Source: Cyclobacteriaceae bacterium (GTDB lineage: Bacteria > Bacteroidota > Bacteroidia > Cytophagales > Cyclobacteriaceae). Taken from it: a stretch of DNA of 64,000 bases. The stretch lies in NCBI GenBank assembly GCA_016786495.1, contig JAEUUJ010000014.1, forward strand, positions 1 through 64,000, given 5' to 3'. The translations under genes were made by a program, and so were the position numbers. This document shows, piece by piece, positions 63,178-64,000 of this stretch; the first letter of the stretch is position 1, and each line of letters starts with the position of its first letter. The notes beneath the pieces are model-generated. The model was not told the origin of the DNA, made no database searches, and was given only the letters and a program-made list of their open reading frames with translations.

Positions 63178-64000
63178 ATGCCGCTAACCCCACATTCAGG
63201 ACCACTAGGAAGACGAGGCGCTGCGCATTTGCTGAGAAGGGCGACTTACGGGCCGACCATTCAGCAGATCAAAGCCTTTTCGGGCTTAACCGCAGCGCAA
63301 GCTATTCAACAATTGTATCACCAGGCTATTCCGGATGCACCGCCCCCGGTTGATCCCGACACAAACGAACCCTGGGTAATCACGGGCGTCACCGACCCCG
63401 AGAAAATGGAGTTCCAATACCAGGAATACTTCAAGCGCTGGTTTATCGGACAAATGATGAGTACGGGCGTTCCCGCGGGCCAGTCGCTCGCATACTCCGC
63501 GCGCGAAAAAATTGTATTCTTTATTCACACAGTTCTTACTGCCATTGCTGAAAAAATCGGCAGCAGCCGCGCGATGTATTACCAGAATCAACTGTTCCGC
63601 CTGTATGCGCTTGACGGTGTGACGTCTCCGGTGGTGCCGGCTGCCAAACTCAACTTCAAAGAACTTACAAAAAAAATCAGCGTGGATAATGCCATGCTAA
63701 ACCTGCTGGACGGGACTATCAACATCCGCGGAGGTAATGAAAACTACGGACGTGAACTGCTGGAACTGTATTCCATCGGTCGCGGGCTTGAAGGTTCAGA
63801 TCTATCCGTTAACGATCCCGGGGATTACTTCTACTATACGGAACAGGATGTTCAGGCTGCAGCCAAAGTATTCTCTGGTTTTCAGTTCGATGACCAATTT
63901 GCAGTAATTGACCCGGACACCTTGCTGCCCCGCGGGAAAGTGAGAGGGTCGGTCACCAATGCATCGGCACACGACAACAGCTCCAAACAATTCAGCAATC
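63178..64000 (+). CDS. DUF1800 family protein, N-terminal part, runs off the window
   Basis: The frame from the ATG at 63178 is open to the window end (274 codons). It begins MPLTPHSGPLGRRGAAHLLR cut at 20 and continues with RATYGPTIQQI, the DUF1800 entry. YQEYFKRWFIGQMM, REKIVFFIHTVL and ENYGRELLELYSIGRG (about 188-203) are family marks. No signal peptide is obvious, although many DUF1800 proteins are exported together with a DUF1501 partner, which would be expected beyond the edge. Confidence 0.85.
   Translation, partial: MPLTPHSGPLGRRGAAHLLRRATYGPTIQQIKAFSGLTAAQAIQQLYHQAIPDAPPPVDPDTNEPWVITGVTDPEKMEFQYQEYFKRWFIGQMMSTGVPAGQSLAYSAREKIVFFIHTVLTAIAEKIGSSRAMYYQNQLFRLYALDGVTSPVVPAAKLNFKELTKKISVDNAMLNLLDGTINIRGGNENYGRELLELYSIGRGLEGSDLSVNDPGDYFYYTEQDVQAAAKVFSGFQFDDQFAVIDPDTLLPRGKVRGSVTNASAHDNSSKQFSN

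Overview
The window looks like chromosomal DNA from a Bacteroidota bacterium, most likely order Cytophagales. The evidence is: -7 promoter boxes of the TAnnTTTG type set 14 to 21 bases before several starts; many secreted lipoproteins with short signal peptides; a TonB-dependent receptor with a carboxypeptidase-regulatory-like N-terminal domain; choice-of-anchor, Calx-beta and DUF5689 lipoproteins; DUF4159, DUF1800 and CapA proteins; a serine palmitoyltransferase-like enzyme; a tiny histone-H1-like protein; and a parE/parC pair. No rRNA, tRNA, CRISPR array, prophage or transposase was seen.

Layout. 1-2.1 kb: end of a membrane gene, then two A+T-rich orphan genes separated by palindromic, attC-like sequences. 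2.2-6.7 kb: tex, a lipoprotein gene, a copied 30-bp fragment of the tex 3' end followed by a start-less lipoprotein relic, then a tandem array of about 165-bp mosaic repeats. 6.7-13.1 kb: carbohydrate region with a GH13 alpha-amylase-like enzyme between two repeat arrays, a GH127-like lipoprotein, a sugar isomerase/epimerase, a PhyH dioxygenase and a divergent AraC regulator. 13.2-18.6 kb: parE, a DUF559 nuclease gene wedged in with REP-like hairpins, and parC. 18.9-22.6 kb: membrane protein, AGMO-like fatty acid hydroxylase, lipoprotein, histone-H1-like protein and serine palmitoyltransferase-like enzyme. 22.8-28.8 kb: biotin carboxylase, DUF1015, Maf, CPBP protease, pyrophosphatase and a GT90 transferase. 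28.9-32.5 kb: sdaAB-tolC-membrane fusion protein operon. 32.6-37.4 kb: TPR/transglutaminase-like protein, MORN-type lipoprotein, thyA, a secreted lipoprotein and DUF4159.

37.5-46.8 kb is the most system-like block. A TonB-dependent receptor and three downstream surface lipoproteins (two related choice-of-anchor proteins and one Calx-beta/DUF5689 protein) are divergent from two secreted endonuclease/exonuclease/phosphatase-family enzymes. I infer a locus for capturing and degrading an extracellular phosphodiester polymer, possibly DNA. 46.9-51.3 kb is a BlaI-type operon: a TlpA-like thioredoxin, BlaI, and two tandem BlaR1-like M56 peptidases with nearly the same N-terminal 290 residues but unrelated C-terminal sensor domains. 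51.4-63 kb is mostly housekeeping: a TlpA lipoprotein, gatB, alaS, two M23 peptidases, a CapA-like phosphoesterase, a MerR regulator, dprA and HMG-CoA lyase. The window ends inside a DUF1800 gene.

Recurring small-scale features are copied gene 3' ends (tex and parC), REP-like hairpins next to gene ends, and a heptamer repeat directly after dprA. They suggest active small-scale duplication in intergenic DNA.
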